A DNA stretch of 64,000 nucleotides from Patagioenas fasciata (Eukaryota > Chordata > Aves > Columbiformes > Columbidae). The translations under genes and the position numbers were made by a program. Every line of letters begins with the position of its first letter. Position 1 is the first letter of the stretch. The stretch lies in NCBI RefSeq assembly GCF_037038585.1, contig NC_092520.1:61586001-61650000 (forward strand), read 5' to 3'. The notes beneath the pieces are model-generated. The model ran no database searches, was not told where the DNA came from, and worked only from the letters and a program-made list of their open reading frames with translations. Shown here piece by piece: positions 50,986-64,000 of the stretch.

Positions 50986-51020
50986 GGTTTACTTGGAGTA
51001 AAAGATCACTGACTTCTACA

Positions 51021-52034
51021 ATGGAAAAGTCATGGATGCTTTGGACCTTTGTTAAAAGATGGCTACTCGCTTTGGCTTCCTGGTCTTGGAGTCTCTGCCG
51101 TATTTGTCTTTTACCCTTGATAGTAACTTTTCACTTGTACGGAGGCATTATACTACTTATATTAATATTTGTGTCGATAGCAGGTATATTATATAAATTC
51201 CAGGATGTACTGCTTTACTTTCCTGAACAGCCCTCTTCATCACGCCTTTATGTTCCTATGCCTACTGGTATACCACATGAAAACATCTTCATCAAAACCA
51301 AAGATGGAGTTCTTCTCAATCTTATTCTGCTGAGATACACAGGGGACAATGCAGCATATTCTCCAACCATCATTTACTTTCATGGGAATGCGGGCAACAT
51401 TGGCCACAGGTTGCCAAATGCTTTGTTAATGCTGGTAAACCTGAAAGTCAACTTAATTCTTGTCGATTATAGAGGGTATGGGAAAAGTGAAGGAGAAGCA
51501 AGTGAAGAAGGTTTGTACTTAGATTCTGAGGCTGTGTTAGACTATGTGATGACTCGGTCTGACCTTGATAAAACAAAAATTATTCTTTTTGGCCGTTCCT
51601 TGGGGGGAGCAGTAGCTATTCATTTAGCTTCTGAAAATTCCCATAGGATTTCTGCCATCGTGGTGGAGAACACCTTTCTTAGCATCCCATACATGGCCAG
51701 CACTTTGTTTTCCTTCTTTCCAATGAGATACCTTCCTTTATGGTGCTACAAAAATAAATTTCTGTCCTACAGAAAAATCTCTCAGTGCAGAATGCCTTCT
51801 CTCTTCATCTCGGGGTTGTCTGACCAGTTAATTCCACCAGTTATGATGAAGCAACTTTATGAATTATCCCCAGCTCGGACTAAGAGATTGGCGATATTTC
51901 CTGATGGAACTCATAATGACACTTGGCAGTGCCAGGGTTATTTCACTGCACTTGAACAGTTCATCAAAGAAGTAATAAAGAGTCACTCCCCTGAAGAAAT
52001 GGCGAAAACATCCTCTAATGTAACAATAATATAA
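51021..52034 (+). CDS. ABHD13: Alpha/beta-hydrolase domain-containing protein 13
   Basis: A 337-residue protein, equal in length to human ABHD13, in one uninterrupted exon. It is a predicted single-pass membrane protein: a hydrophobic segment at about residues 31-57 ([20 protein letters not shown]) is followed by an alpha/beta-hydrolase fold. Visible features are the oxyanion-region HGNAGN (121-126), the nucleophile elbow GRSLGG with S193, acidic D268 in SGLSDQ and H298 in DGTHND, giving a complete Ser-Asp-His triad at the positions known for the family. N299 in NDT is a possible glycosylation site. The ATG at 51021 has A at -3 and G at +4 and gives the conserved start MEKSWMLW. Substrate and role are not firmly established in the literature; serine hydrolase activity is inferred from the fold and triad. 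Confidence 0.97.
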   Translation: MEKSWMLWTFVKRWLLALASWSWSLCRICLLPLIVTFHLYGGIILLILIFVSIAGILYKFQDVLLYFPEQPSSSRLYVPMPTGIPHENIFIKTKDGVLLNLILLRYTGDNAAYSPTIIYFHGNAGNIGHRLPNALLMLVNLKVNLILVDYRGYGKSEGEASEEGLYLDSEAVLDYVMTRSDLDKTKIILFGRSLGGAVAIHLASENSHRISAIVVENTFLSIPYMASTLFSFFPMRYLPLWCYKNKFLSYRKISQCRMPSLFISGLSDQLIPPVMMKQLYELSPARTKRLAIFPDGTHNDTWQCQGYFTALEQFIKEVIKSHSPEEMAKTSSNVTII

Positions 52035-53651
52035 ATTGATATTCTTCTATGAGGTGGGGGGTGAACCTGCACTGTACCTTGATTTGTGAAAAGTGGTAAA
52101 AGAATGTCCATTTTTTAACCGTATGTTATGTCTGTACTTGACTAAAGAGTGAAATTAAACTTGGAAAGGTCTGATGCTTTATTAAGATGTTCAGATAACT
52201 TTTACACTTGCAGCATTGTAAATGAACCATTTTATGTCTTTCTTATACTTTTTTTGGTATCTCTGTCCATATATTCCATTTGTTTGATATGTACAACTGA
52301 TACTATTAAAGGAACTTGCTACAGAAGTAGTACAGAATGTATTAGTTTAAAACAATGGGAGGATCTTCAGTATTCACTGCTGAATGAGTGAACTTTTTGG
52401 ACAGTCATGGCTAGCACAATGGTTTCTTGCTTCTCTTGGAATTCTTTTATTTGAAGTGTGCCATGCATGAGATTAGTGCTTTATTCCTTGAAATTTTATA
52501 TTATGCAAGATGGAAGTCTTTAATGTGCTAAATAATATAAAATAACACTAATGGTTGAGTATACATGCAGGCATGCCATTCTGGGTTATCACTGGTTTTT
52601 TTATGATTCTGCATACATATAGATTTCAAACTGCAACTGATGTGGAAAAGACACCTTCCCTGTTTTCACTTTACTGTTTGTATTATAATAGTGCCCAGAA
52701 AGTTGTATGTGCCTAAACATCATGGCTTCAGGATTCTGCCCAGGCAATTTCTTCATTAAAAAAAAAATAGAAGTAACCTTCAAAAGGGAGCAGTGTCATT
52801 TAAGCTCCTTTCTGCACCAAGCTCTCCTCACTAACTTACAGGCAAACTATTTGTTGATGTTGATCTGCTTGTGTATTCGAGGTGGGATTTCCCAAGGGAG
52901 AGTGGGTGGGTGTGAATGTCAATACAAGATGAAAGTACCTATTTGTCCTCAATTTTATTTATTTTTTTTTTTTTTTTAGGTTGCTGTAGTTAAATGTCTG
53001 TGCCCTTTATTTATACCGCCAAAAAAAAAATCCAAATAATTGCCACTGGTCACGTGATTATAGAGATCAATATATACAGTTGTTACAGTAAGGATAATAA
53101 AAATGAGCAGTGCATTAAATTTAGTAGACCTAAGCTTAGTCTTGCCTATTTGCTTGCAAAAAATATTTTACAGTTCTGTTGTACCTTGAGGAAGTAGCCT
53201 AAGCATCAGCAGTTTTCTCTAGCTTTGCTGGGATTTTTGAAGCTAGTGTCACCATTTCAGAGCTGCCAGTACTTAAATTGAGAGAGTTTCATACTGACTG
53301 AATTTTAGCATTCTTTTTGGTTTGTTGTTAGGGGTCCCTGTCCTAGATAATCGTATCGAAGTTGAATGCTGTTAGCACAGTCCATATTAGAATGTGGGGC
53401 TGTTTGAATCTCTTCTGCAGGTTTAATTTCTCATTTGCTGCAGATGATAGTTTGCTTCTTCACAATATTTTTTATGGAAAGAACAAACTGTGGAAGATTT
53501 CCTGCACAATCCATACAATTGTCCTTAGGATTGAATTTTTTAAGTAAATTTTTCTGCCACGTTGTCCTGATTCAGAACAGCATCTCAGCACACACAATCT
53601 GTTTCCTGGTGGGCAGTGGTATTTTAAGCTTGTGTTTAAATTCTCTGGTTG

Positions 53652-53657
53652 AATAAA
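53652..53657 (+). terminator. ABHD13: Candidate proximal ABHD13 poly(A) signal
   Basis: AATAAA 1.6 kb after the stop codon, followed by moderately T-rich sequence. It could give a short 3' UTR isoform. Confidence 0.3.
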
Positions 53658-56075
53658 ACTGCTTTCCTGAACTGGTGCCTTAATGGCTATGCCTCCTAAA
53701 ATTTATTACATGGAATTAAAAGTCTTATGTACACATCGGTAATAGTTGTCAGCAATTTACAGATAGGGTGATACATCTTTACTTTTTTTTAAGTAAGCAT
53801 ACCTACCAGAAGTTGCTTTCTCTGGTAACTATCTTTTGTCACACCATTATTAAGGTTTTCTTAGAGATGATTGGAAAAGCTATAACCTTTTTTGGATCTG
53901 TAGTCCTAAAATCATTATAGATGTAGCGTAGTTTCAAATCTGAATTAAGCCAAAATGATCTCATCAACCTTCCAGTGGTGGTATTTTTTGGGGGGGCAGG
54001 CAAGTAGGGAAGGTATATTGGTAAAGTTTGGCTGAGGCGGGGTGTTTATATAACAGAAAGGTGTTACTAGGCATAGCATTCCCTTTCCCTGATGTGTTCT
54101 AAAATGACAATCTGAGCTGCTTGCATAGATTGTTTCAGCTGGTTCACATTATTTTAGAATTGAGGGAGAGAAGGAAAATAAGATGGCAAATACTGCTTTT
54201 TCTAAATATATGTTGACAAGGCCAAAAGAATAGGTTGATTGCTGGAGACAGAATGAAGAGAAACTAAATGTTTTAGAAGTTGTCATAACTTGCCATTAAA
54301 TACTTTTTTTTTTCCTTTAATAAAATGTTGATTTCTAAAGTAACAGAATTCCCTCCATTATTATGTGGCACCTCCATACAAAAGAAGTATTTTTTGTTTG
54401 GGCACACAGTTGCTAAGTCAGAGCCAAATGTGTGGCATTAGATTATGGCAATCTGGAGCTGTTCAAAGTGGACTGTATCTAAACATTGCTTTTAATTATC
54501 AAACTGGATCTTTTCACTATATTGGTTGCATGACATAAAGATTAAACTTTGATTTTCTGAGTATTGGGTATGAGAGGATACAATTGTAGTATGTGCATTC
54601 TTTCCACTTAATGTGGTTTCTTCCACCTTCCACAAATGCACATTTTTGCTTCTCCTGTAATGGGTTGGCCACATACCCTTGTGAATGAATGTCCATCTTG
54701 CTCTCTTTCATTGCATTGACTATGAAATACGTGGAAGGAAAATAAGAAGGAAATTATTTTTTATGCAAATATTCCACTGCTGTACACGTGATCTTTTAAG
54801 GGAAGGAGAAGAGGAAAGAAGCTTGTTCTGACAAGTCAGGAATTTTTTTTAGTTTTATGGTCCATGTGATGGAAACTCGGTTGTCTGCTGCTAAAAATTG
54901 AACCGCAAGCAACACAATAGTAATAACTTCAAATTGCCAAAAAGTGTATTATGATACTGTTGCATTTATTCCACATAATACCATTTTATGTTTTCCCTTA
55001 ACAGTTTTTCATTTGCTTATGTAATAGATGTTTCCTAAGTATTTGTCTTGCATATATAAATCTCTAGTTTGGGAAGAGGGAGTTATTTTCACGGGTTTGT
55101 AAGAAAGCCTCGTAGTTTAAATAGGCTTGTTAAAGGAATTGTCTCTTTTATAAGAGGAACTTTAAACAGCAACAGAAAAAAAGGCATGGAGAGGGTCAGA
55201 AGCTGAACTGGAACAGTTTTAGCACCAGAGTCCTTGTAAGGAAGCATCCAGTATAAGACCTTGTGTGTGCACGTGTGTGTGTGGTTTTAATTAGTGGAAA
55301 TACTTGAGGCTTCCTGCTAACCCAAGTTTACATTCCCAATATTTGTTTTTGAACTGTGAAATGTGGAGAGAGAAGATAAGCTTTCCTCTGAAAAGAACTT
55401 TAAGTGGTGTAGCTGCCCTCATGTCCATTTCTCAGGTAAAATTAGAGATAGAGCACAAATAGATTTGGTAGGTTACGGACAATCTCTCAGTTGAAGGGCA
55501 GGTGGATTAACTATTAATACAAAATATGCGTCTCAGCATCTCTGAGCTAATCATTTGCATCACGTGGGGTGTTCACAGTGAAGACTGCAAGGCTGAATTG
55601 AGAGTTCAAGGTATGGTCTCTTCTATTAGTAGAAAGATGCAGACATACCTCCATTTGTATTTCATAATTCAATACTTGAGAAGTACATTTTTGTTTTTAT
55701 TAATGACAAGTGATTTCGCTAGAGGCACTTCTGCCAAATATAAATTTGGTGCCTCTTGCATGTAGTGGGATCAGCCTGATGTATCCCGTTACGAATAATT
55801 TACAGTGCCATCCTGCTTGTATAATGTAGAGTTGAACCCTGCAGAAGTGTAAATACAGATAGCATATTGAAATTCTAAATAACACTTGTGTTTTGAATTC
55901 AGAAACAGTCATTGAATATATGATGCAAGCTTTTAATTTGTTTTTTCTTTAATTTATAGTCAAAGCAAAAATGTCTTATAAAGTATTCTTAAGTTTTGTA
56001 GACAAAGCGTAAACGTTACTGTATATGTGCTAATTGTGGCAAAGTTTTACATTCTCATTCTAGTCTGGTTTTTAA

Positions 56076-56134
56076 AATAAAATTATTTTACGAAAAACAC
56101 TTTTCTATTTTTATGTACTGACATATGCAATAAA
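56076..56134 (+). terminator. ABHD13: Candidate distal ABHD13 poly(A) signals
   Basis: Two AATAAA hexamers lie within 60 bases (56076-56081 and 56129-56134). A TG/T-rich stretch (tgtcttgttctagtttgtgg) at about 56159-56178 is a fitting downstream element for the second. This is the best place for the distal end of the transcript. Confidence 0.45.
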
Positions 56135-57164
56135 TTGATACATTAAAAGTGCTGTTAATGTCTTGTTCTAGTTTGTGGCCTGTCTTAAGTATGTCCAGGG
56201 GTATTTTTGTATGAATGGTAACTCATCAACCTCAAGATATCATTTTCACTTACTTACTAAAACCAGAGCACATGCAATAGACATCTGCATCATTAGATGC
56301 AGTGTTTGTGGAAAACTATTACAGCAGGAAAAACTATATTACAAATATCTCTTTCTAAGCTCTGTCACGTATCCTCACTTTCAGGAAGTGTTAATAAGTA
56401 AAATGATAATGTGTTAGCTTTCCATCACTTTTAACACATTCTGCATTTCAAAGTTCCTCTATTATCTGGGGGACTGAGAGGTGATTTACATATTATGTCA
56501 CTTGGGAAATATTTTTTAAGTGTGTTTGACTAGTTTTGATACCTTTTGCTGGTAATATTTTAAATGTCAATTTTAAATGCTATAATGCCACTCTTGTAGG
56601 TTTATAGTCCATGTAGCTGCAGAAGGATACTCGAGGTGAAGCGATTTCTACTTTCTTACAGAGAAATGCATAACTAAGCTTATATCACCTCTGCTCCCAT
56701 CCTGCATGGTTCATGTGAAATACCTAGAAAATAAAGATTTACTGCTGTCTTTTCTAAAGCTACAAAATGTGTGTCCTCTCCTGGATTACTGCAAGGCTTA
56801 TAGTTCAGTTTTAATCCAATAACTAGGAAACAGGCAGGGAAGTAAGTGGTACATTTTGACACTTTATTCAAGATAACTATTAATTTTTAATTGAAAAAAA
56901 TATTTTTAATTCTTGAAAAGGAAGCAATTAAAGTTAAGGAGCAACTCAGATTCGGGTACTTCATGTGAATACTGCCCTTGAATGAAAAGCACTTTGCTGT
57001 TTTGGGAAGCACATCACTATACCTTACTTGCACAGCACTACTCTGAAAAATACAAATCCTGCATTTGCTTTTTCTTATTTGAACATTGATAAGCAACTGG
57101 GCTACAAAGTGCAATATAAACTGTGTCCTGAAGTGTCTCATGATGTTGTAGTAATTTCCTTAGT

Positions 57165-57858
57165 AGATATGCTGGAGAGCAGCTTTGCAGAGAAGGACTT
57201 GGGAGTTCTAATCGACAACACGTTGACCATGAGTCAACAATATGCCCTTGTGGCCAAGAAAGCCAGTGATATCCTGGAATGCATTAAGAAAAGTGTGACC
57301 AGCAGGTCGAGGGAGGTTCTCCTGCCCATCTACTCAGCCCTGGTGAGGCTGCATCTGGAGTCCAGTTCTGGGCTCCTCAGTTTAAGAAAAACAAGGATTT
57401 GCTGGAGGAAATCCAGCGGAGAGCTACGAAGATGATCAGGGGTCTGGAGCATCTTTCTTCTGAGGAAAGGCTGAGAGAGCAGGGTCTGTTCAGCCAGGAG
57501 AACAGAAGGCTGAGAGGGGATCTCATCAATGTTTATATTATATCTCAAGGGTGGGTGTCAAGAGGATGGGACCAGACTCCTTGCAGTGGTGCCCAACAAT
57601 AGGATGAGGGACCATGGTCACAGACTGAAACACAGGAGGTTCCATCTAAACATGAGGAAGAAACTTCTTTACTTTGAGGGTGCCAGAGCACTAGAACAGG
57701 CTGCCCAGAGAGGTTGTGGAGTCTCCTCTGGAGACATTCAAAACCTGCCTGGACACCTTCCTGTGTGATCTGCTCTAGGTGAACCTGCTTTAGCAGGTGG
57801 ATTGGACTAGATGATCTCTAGGAGTCTTTTCCAGCCCCAACTATTCTGTGATTCTATA
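57165..57858 (+). mobile_element. 5'-truncated CR1 LINE with the native 3' end
   Basis: About 0.7 kb of CR1 ending in the diagnostic short 3' repeat attctgtgattctata. The part before it encodes the C-terminal region of the CR1 reverse-transcriptase ORF: EKDLGVLIDNTL and [14 protein letters not shown] in one frame (to about 57370), then [17 protein letters not shown] and [13 protein letters not shown] in another, so at least one frameshift separates them. CTGCCCAGAGAGGTTGTGGA (57700-57719) and GATTGGACTAGATGATCT-like sequence are classic CR1 tail features. The 5' boundary is approximate. Dead copy. Confidence 0.93.
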
Positions 57859-60800
57859 TAGGCCTTCATATCAGATAGGTAAAATATAGTGGTTTAATTT
57901 CTCTCACAATTTTTAAGTACTGCTTAAATCACAGTAAACATTCATAACGATATATTAACATCTGAACTGAAATGCTAGAAATTAAACATAAACCAGAGGC
58001 AGAGGACTTGCTGTCAGTTAAAAAGATCAAGTAGATGTAGGTAAGGTTTTGAGAAAATACTGAACCATCAGCTAAACAAAAATCATTTGGTCTGAAGATC
58101 TGAAACATGCCTAAGCTTTAAAACTTCTGTTGGACCTTATTCAGGGTCTTCATTTTAGAATTTTTGCAGAGTTCTTTCTCTGTAAACAGATAAGGAAAAT
58201 ATTTCTGGACATGTTTTGGAAATCTTAATGTGATTAATTTGTTATGCTTCAGCTTGTGTGGAGACAGAATAACTCTCCTGTGTCTTGAAAAACAGCATTT
58301 TTTCTTTCTCTGAAAGGCAATACAGCTTAAGAGCAGACCTAGTTTAAATGTATTACACAACATGGTGCCACTCGTAATAATTGGAGATGCACCTTTAATA
58401 ATCTTAGGCAATGAGCTAAATAATGCACAACTGGAAGGCTCCTGATATAAAATGTATGTTCAGATACCAAGTTTGAAGAGATGTTGCCATTAGTTTTGAT
58501 GCGCTAATAAGGAACGGATTTTGCTCCTTACAGATGCAAAGAAAGGAAATTCTACAGCTGTTTTGCATGATGCTTACATCTGGTCTGGGCTAATTATTTA
58601 CAAAAATTCAAAGGAAAAGGTCAGAGAGAGAACCATTCCCTTTCTGTCGTTGATGGCTCAGGGGGAGTGTAGCAATTAGATACAGCTATGAAGAAATAAC
58701 GCAATGATTTGAAAATACTTGGATCCCAGGCCTGTGCCCTCTATTAAAAGGTCCACCAGCTGTAGCAGCAGAAGAGCGGCCACTCCCACATGAAGGGCCA
58801 TGGCTACTTGTTTATTTTGTTCCCATACAAATGCTTTTTTAGCCCATCTGTCCAAAATCTGTAAAGTTGTACAGTGTCGAAGAGGTGAAGAAGTGCGATA
58901 CTCCGTGTTGCTGGATAGCGAGGCCAGTGAGACTGTAAGAGAAGTGAGCTACAGCTGTATGATAGAGCTCCTTTTCCCCTGTGCAGTAAGAGGGAATTGC
59001 TATTCTCATGGTGGAGAATGGGGCCGGGGGGGAGGGAGGAGACTGGCATTATGTTGCTGTGGTATATAAATCTTATGTTTTCTTTGTATCTTTCATATGT
59101 TTTTAAAAATATTTTATATTTCTTGTTGGTTCTGCTGCATACTTTGGGACACACCTATAATAATTGCTTTTCCTTCCTGTGCTTTTTCCTATTCTTTTTG
59201 AAAGCACTGTGGTAAATACATAAAAAGTAATTATGGCTGCAAGTCAGCTGTATGTTTACTTTCTGTGGTATGTTTGCCAGATTTGGACCTAAATTGTCTA
59301 GATGTCTAGAGAAATAAAGTCTTTGGCAAGGAATAAATCAAGCATGGGAAATCTAAATATCTAAAATGCACAGAGACATTCATGTTATCCTGGCAATTTA
59401 GAAACTGAGAGGCAAAGAGAAAAAAATATCTGTTTTGCTTCAGAAAAATCTCATAGAATCTTTATTTTTCTTTCATTTTAACAAGGTAATATATCAAATA
59501 TGTCTTTAACTGTTTGTAAAATACCTCCTTTACTTGCAAGGGATTCAACAGCTCCCTAAAATTTAAGATGATAGGAACACGGTATCCACAAAGAGAATGA
59601 TTTTTAAATCTATGTGTGAGGCAGGAACGTACCTGCTTTTGCTACTTCGTAAATTGCAGTTAATGGCTAAAAGAACTAATTAAATGTCCTTGAAAGGAAT
59701 GTGTGCTGTTTCAGGGAGCTATCTGTGAATACTCTTAATACAGATACCTGTAATAGCAGAAAACTGTCATACGGGATTTATTCCTTTATATCTTCCAAAA
59801 TAATCCATCCATGTTGTCCATCTTCAGAAAGGACTTAAAACTAAATGTGTTTATAATTGAATCTTTGCTTATTCTTTGCTCCTCGATCAGTTCTACACTG
59901 TCCAGTATAGTATGGCATGCTGTTGTGGCCTCTTTCTTTTTGTAATAACCACAGGGACCAGTTACATTTTGTGGTTACTTCAGAAGTTATACAAAGTTGG
60001 ACCTTTGCCACTGGAAGCGTACTTTTAGTGTGGCCATCGATATTTGTCTGGATTTCTGGGCTGCAGCATCTGCACAACCTTTGTTTTTAAGTAACCTTTA
60101 ACATTTCTTCGGTAAATTGGGTTTTTACCCAAGTCTTCATATTCGAATAATCTTCTTCTCTTTTGTACGTTAAACTTCATTATGGGATTTTCCTCCCCCT
60201 CAAAGAGGATGCTTTTGTGGTTAAAGTACAGTACTGGATTTCAGGAAATCAAGAGTTCAGTTTCTGGTTCAACCACAAATTTCCTGTGTGATTGCTTACT
60301 ATCTCTGCCTTGGTTCTCCACAGATGTAGTGATGATGTGTTATAAATTTGCAGTTTAGCAGCGCCCATCTTGATAATTTAATCTGATATACTGCATAACG
60401 GAAATCAAAAATTTGCAGAAATTATAGGGTTTGTTACTGCTGTAACATCTTGGAAGGTTTAACTAGCCTTGATTTTTTTCAGGAATCCATTTCCCTTCAT
60501 GAAACATTCTCACTGTTGAGAGTCTTCAGTGGTACTGGTACTCTTATTTTGAGTTTTACCTAGAAGTTTGCTCTTTTTCCCAAAAGTAAAAGACTTGGTT
60601 AAATAAAAACTTCAGACTATCCAAGGCATTTTTCAATAGTTTCCCGTGGCTAAATTAACAAGATCTGTTAGTCCACCTGAGAGTTCAACATAGCTCATTC
60701 GTTGGGTTAAGGAGGCACTAAATGGTTGGATTCACTGTGTGCATGGATCAACTGTACTGTGCATGGAAAACAGGACCGTATTTTCAGAATATTTTATTAT

Positions 60801-63229
60801 AAGCATTTATTCTTATTTGCTTCTACAATTAGATGGCCAGGACTAGGTTTCTGCAGTTTAATGCAGTAGCATTTTCTTTTCTAGAAATAGTTCAGAAAAC
60901 ATTGCTTTGAACTGGGCTTGCGGTAGTTCCTTGTTGCCCCACAGTTTTACTGCATGCATGTGTAGCATAGCATCTTGAGCCAAAAGCAGTTAATATAGTA
61001 TAAACTTTTGCAAAATGGTTTTCAGGGAAGCTGGCCAGTAGAGGCAGGCTGCTAACCACAAACTGAATGCCCTTTCCATGACAAGTTGTTTAGGCCTCTT
61101 ATATTAATTCTAGATTTTTGTTCTGAATCTTTTCACTGTTCGGCTTTGGCAGTCATAATTATATGCAAATAGTTTTGTCGATATAAAAGCACAATTACTG
61201 GTACCTTTTTATTTTCACTTAATATTTTGCTCCAGTATATATATCCAAATGTTGCACTTCTGTTTCTACAAGAATGTTCCGCTGAGAGCTCACGTTCAGC
61301 TGGAGTCAACACCCTCCCCTGTCTGCTAATAGAAGGCTAATCTGAGCACTCCTTAGTCCATTTCAGTTGTACCTTAGAAACACAGAAGAAACTGCACGTG
61401 TGTTAATCTTATTGACTTTGCTTTAAGCAGGTTAAGGACATCTTTGCAGCTCTGCCAACAAGAGGAATCGCAAGGACAGTATGTTATGACAAGACATAGT
61501 GGCAAGCATCGAGGCACTGACTCCATGCTCTGGGCTCTGCAACTAATTTTTTGTTTGTTTCTTTCTTTCTTTGGGTTTTTTAAAGTAATTTTTCAGAGTT
61601 TTTACTTTAATGCAATTAGTAGTCTGCAATTTCCTGAAGATTCATTTGATTGTGTTAAAATGGAAGCTTTTTAACTAAGTAAATTTCTAGGTAGTTTATG
61701 TTGTTTTTCATTATTGATCTCTCACTGTCAATATTTAGTGTTCCACTGTGTTTTTGTCATCATAAAAGTTGTCTAAAATATTTTTTTCTTCAAATCATTT
61801 AACTGGTCATGGAACTACAGAACAGCACAAGGTTGCAAACAGAGCAATCCCTTTGATACTCAACTAGAAATACCTGTTGAATTTAACAATTTGCTGTGTG
61901 GGGCTGTTCTGATTTTCTGCATCTCCGCTTTGAAATCCTCACTTATCAGAATGATAAGCAGGACAAAGCCAGATGTCTTACAGAAGTCCCTTGTGCCACC
62001 ACAGTTATTTTGTCAGCCCAAATAATGACCCCATTTAAAGAAGGTGTGGAGGCTGGGAACAGCCTATTTTCTCTAGAAGCAACTACAGTGATGCTAATTA
62101 TATACCTGTCTGTTATTTTCTTATGTGTTAATGACAGCAGGGACCTCAGTGGCCAATTGTTTCTCAATGTTCCTGGATAGCTAGTTATAACTTTCATTCG
62201 CTCACTTGGTTTCATTTTCTTAAATAGCACTTCATTTCCAACAGTCTTATTATTTTGGGTTTGGAACAGTCAGTACTAGGCTGATAATGTTCTGATGTCT
62301 AGTGATGCTTGAAGGCATGTCTGCTTAGTTTTAATAATTGCTTATTCTGTTAAAAAAAAAAGTCTTAGTGAATCTTAAATTTCTTTCAAAATGCAGCCCC
62401 ATTTACATCTTAACTTAGCTTTTAAAATGTACAGAAACGAAAACCTTGAAAATACACAGAAACTGTATGGTATTCTGCTCTTATTCCACACTGCACTGAT
62501 TTCTGTATCATTTGTCACAGTATATACGTGCCTTCTAGGGGCATGCTAAGATACGTGGTATCGTTATTTTTCTTCTGCATTTAGGAAAATAATTACTTGC
62601 CTGTGCAGGATATTGGGTAGTTGCTAGAGATGGCAAAGTCAGGAAAGGACTGTCTTGCATCACTACAGAAGATAAAGCTTATAACGGCCCTCAATTTCTC
62701 ATAGACTTAAGAAATATGAGAGGAAGAGGCTACAGAAGATGTTACTCTGTTGTTGCTCCTGCTACCTTCTCCTTCCCAACAGAATCAACTTGATCTGAAC
62801 TACTCTGATGGGTGTTGCCATCAGGATTCATTACACAATATTCAGACAGACCTGCAGGAGTTCTGTGTCCTGCAAAGATAAAGTTTATTTACACGGTAAA
62901 AAAAAAAAAAAAAAATTGGATTCCTGTGTGGAGGGTTGACCTGTTGATTTTAATCCTATTTCTGATGCTTTTTGATGTTTTTTTTTTTCCCCTGTTCTGG
63001 GCCACTGAAACTTTTAACAAATGTGTAAGACTGTAATTTTGTGTAAGAAGACACTACAAAAAATATAGGAACACATCTAAGATATTTAAGTAGCCTTGCC
63101 ACTGCAAAGAAGAAATGAATTCATAATGCAGAGTTTAAAGATGAAAGGACTAGTAAAATCTTAAAAATATGAGCTTAAGCCAGGCGCTCAGGATTCACCT
63201 GAAAAACTTAAGCATACGTATTTAAAGTT

Positions 63230-63312
63230 CAGGGGGTTGTTTTTGTTTTGTGGTGGGCTTTTGTTGTTGTTTGGGGTTTGTTGTTCTGGGTTTTTTTGTT
63301 TTGTTTTTTAAA
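63230..63312 (+). repeat. T/G-rich low-complexity tract
   Basis: About 80 bases almost without A or C (ttttgttttgtggtgg, tttgttgttgtttgggg). Looks like a decayed GTTTT-type simple repeat. Confidence 0.75.
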
Positions 63313-63615
63313 TTCTCTAAATGTTCTTTTCCTTCTACAGCCCCTACCCTATTATTTCCCCCCCCTTCTCTGTGTCCCCTTTTGCACTAATCCAGGTCCT
63401 TGAATTCTCTAGAGAAACTATATTTATTAGATAAGTTTAATAAAATGTCATACTTTTTCAAGTTAGTATGATGAACTGAATCTGCAACTTTAAACAGTTG
63501 AGAGACCAGTAATTTATTACACATACCTTGGAATATATTTCACTCTTATGTTTAGGAAACCACAAACATTTTTATTTGAATAGGTTGTCCCCTCTATAAG
63601 CATATAGGCATTTTA

Positions 63616-63665
63616 GATACTAGTACATATATATATAAATATACATGATGTAGTGTATATACACA
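63616..63665 (+). repeat. TA-rich microsatellite region
   Basis: Imperfect (TA)n with TACA interruptions (acatatatatataaatata, then tgtatatacacag). Low complexity, no other feature. Confidence 0.7.
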
Positions 63666-64000
63666 GTACATCTATATACCTACAGACACAGAGGCATACA
63701 CATTGTCATATATGTATGTCTCTTAAGTAGTACTGAATGATAGACTGCCAGGAAACTTTACATCATTTCTGCATTTCTAGATAAGACTCTAAATTATGGG
63801 TGGTACTAGCTGTGCCTAAATGGAAAGATAATGGTAAACAGTAATAGCAAGTTGCCGCAAAAATAAATAGTTGAAAGTGAAAGGAGGAAGGTAGATTGAG
63901 CAAGCGGTTCACGAGAAGGCATTAATTGCCAAAATGCTGCACAGAAAGAAGAAAACTAAAAGGAGACTGAATCTTAGACGTTCACTCTGTACATTAAGTT

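Larger units (their letters stand above)
52035..56150 (+). other. ABHD13: Inferred ABHD13 3' UTR
   Basis: About 4.1 kb of AT-rich sequence after the stop codon with no other gene signal. It contains a 16-T run near 52962-52978 and several AATAAA sites: 53652-53657, 54319-54324, 56076-56081 and 56129-56134. Long 3' UTRs are known for mammalian ABHD13, so I favour the distal pair as the main end, but the boundary is inference. Confidence 0.4.
57859..64000. other. Intergenic DNA after the CR1, no gene recognised
   Basis: AT-rich with a few low-complexity tracts and an 18-A run near 62900. In mammals TNFSF13B follows ABHD13 on the same strand, but I do not recognise any of its exons here; it could begin beyond the window. 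The open frame at 58800-59069 shows no family features and is not called. Confidence 0.55.

Noticed and set aside
57859..64000. First exon of TNFSF13B, expected next to ABHD13
   Set aside because: No open frame in this stretch resembles the cytoplasmic or membrane part of that protein; synteny alone is not enough to call it.

Overview
The window looks like an avian nuclear genome, most likely a neognath bird. The evidence is vertebrate single-copy genes, CR1 retrotransposons with the typical 3' end, an ERVL-type LTR of a kind common in birds, and AT-rich intergenic DNA around one sharp CpG island. I cannot name the species. Two protein-coding genes are well supported. Both have an uninterrupted coding exon, and they are arranged head to head as in other amniotes: LIG4 (DNA ligase IV, minus strand, CDS 40351-43089) and ABHD13 (alpha/beta-hydrolase domain protein 13, plus strand, CDS 51021-52034).

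Layout. Positions 1-39500 are gene-poor. I see no coding exon there, only microsatellites, homopolymers, two CR1 remnants (about 1549-1650 and 32354-32800, minus orientation), one truncated avian ERVL-type LTR (37944-38276), a small fragment of a related LTR (about 28709-28755) and three near-complete solo LTRs of one family (12207-12857, 25354-26006, 36240-36885). Each solo LTR has its own perfect 5-bp target-site duplication. From 39505 to about 43924 lies LIG4: a short 3' UTR with a good poly(A) signal, the coding exon, and a 5' intron carrying a palindromic hAT-like MITE (43327-43506). From 43560 to 44620 a CpG island probably serves as a bidirectional promoter. From there to 50985 is the inferred first intron of ABHD13, followed by its coding exon and a long AT-rich 3' UTR that may end near 56080-56150. 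A 5'-truncated CR1 follows at about 57165-57858. The rest, to 64000, is intergenic DNA in which I recognise nothing further.

How the genes work: LIG4 performs the final ligation step of non-homologous end joining with XRCC4, including V(D)J recombination. ABHD13 is a predicted membrane-anchored serine hydrolase with an intact catalytic triad. The two gene products have no known shared pathway; the link visible here is the shared promoter region. I found no sign of a new multi-gene system. The most informative observations concern transposable-element history: independently inserted LTRs sharing a G-quadruplex motif, one LTR inside a short tandem duplication, and a palindromic MITE in the LIG4 5' region.
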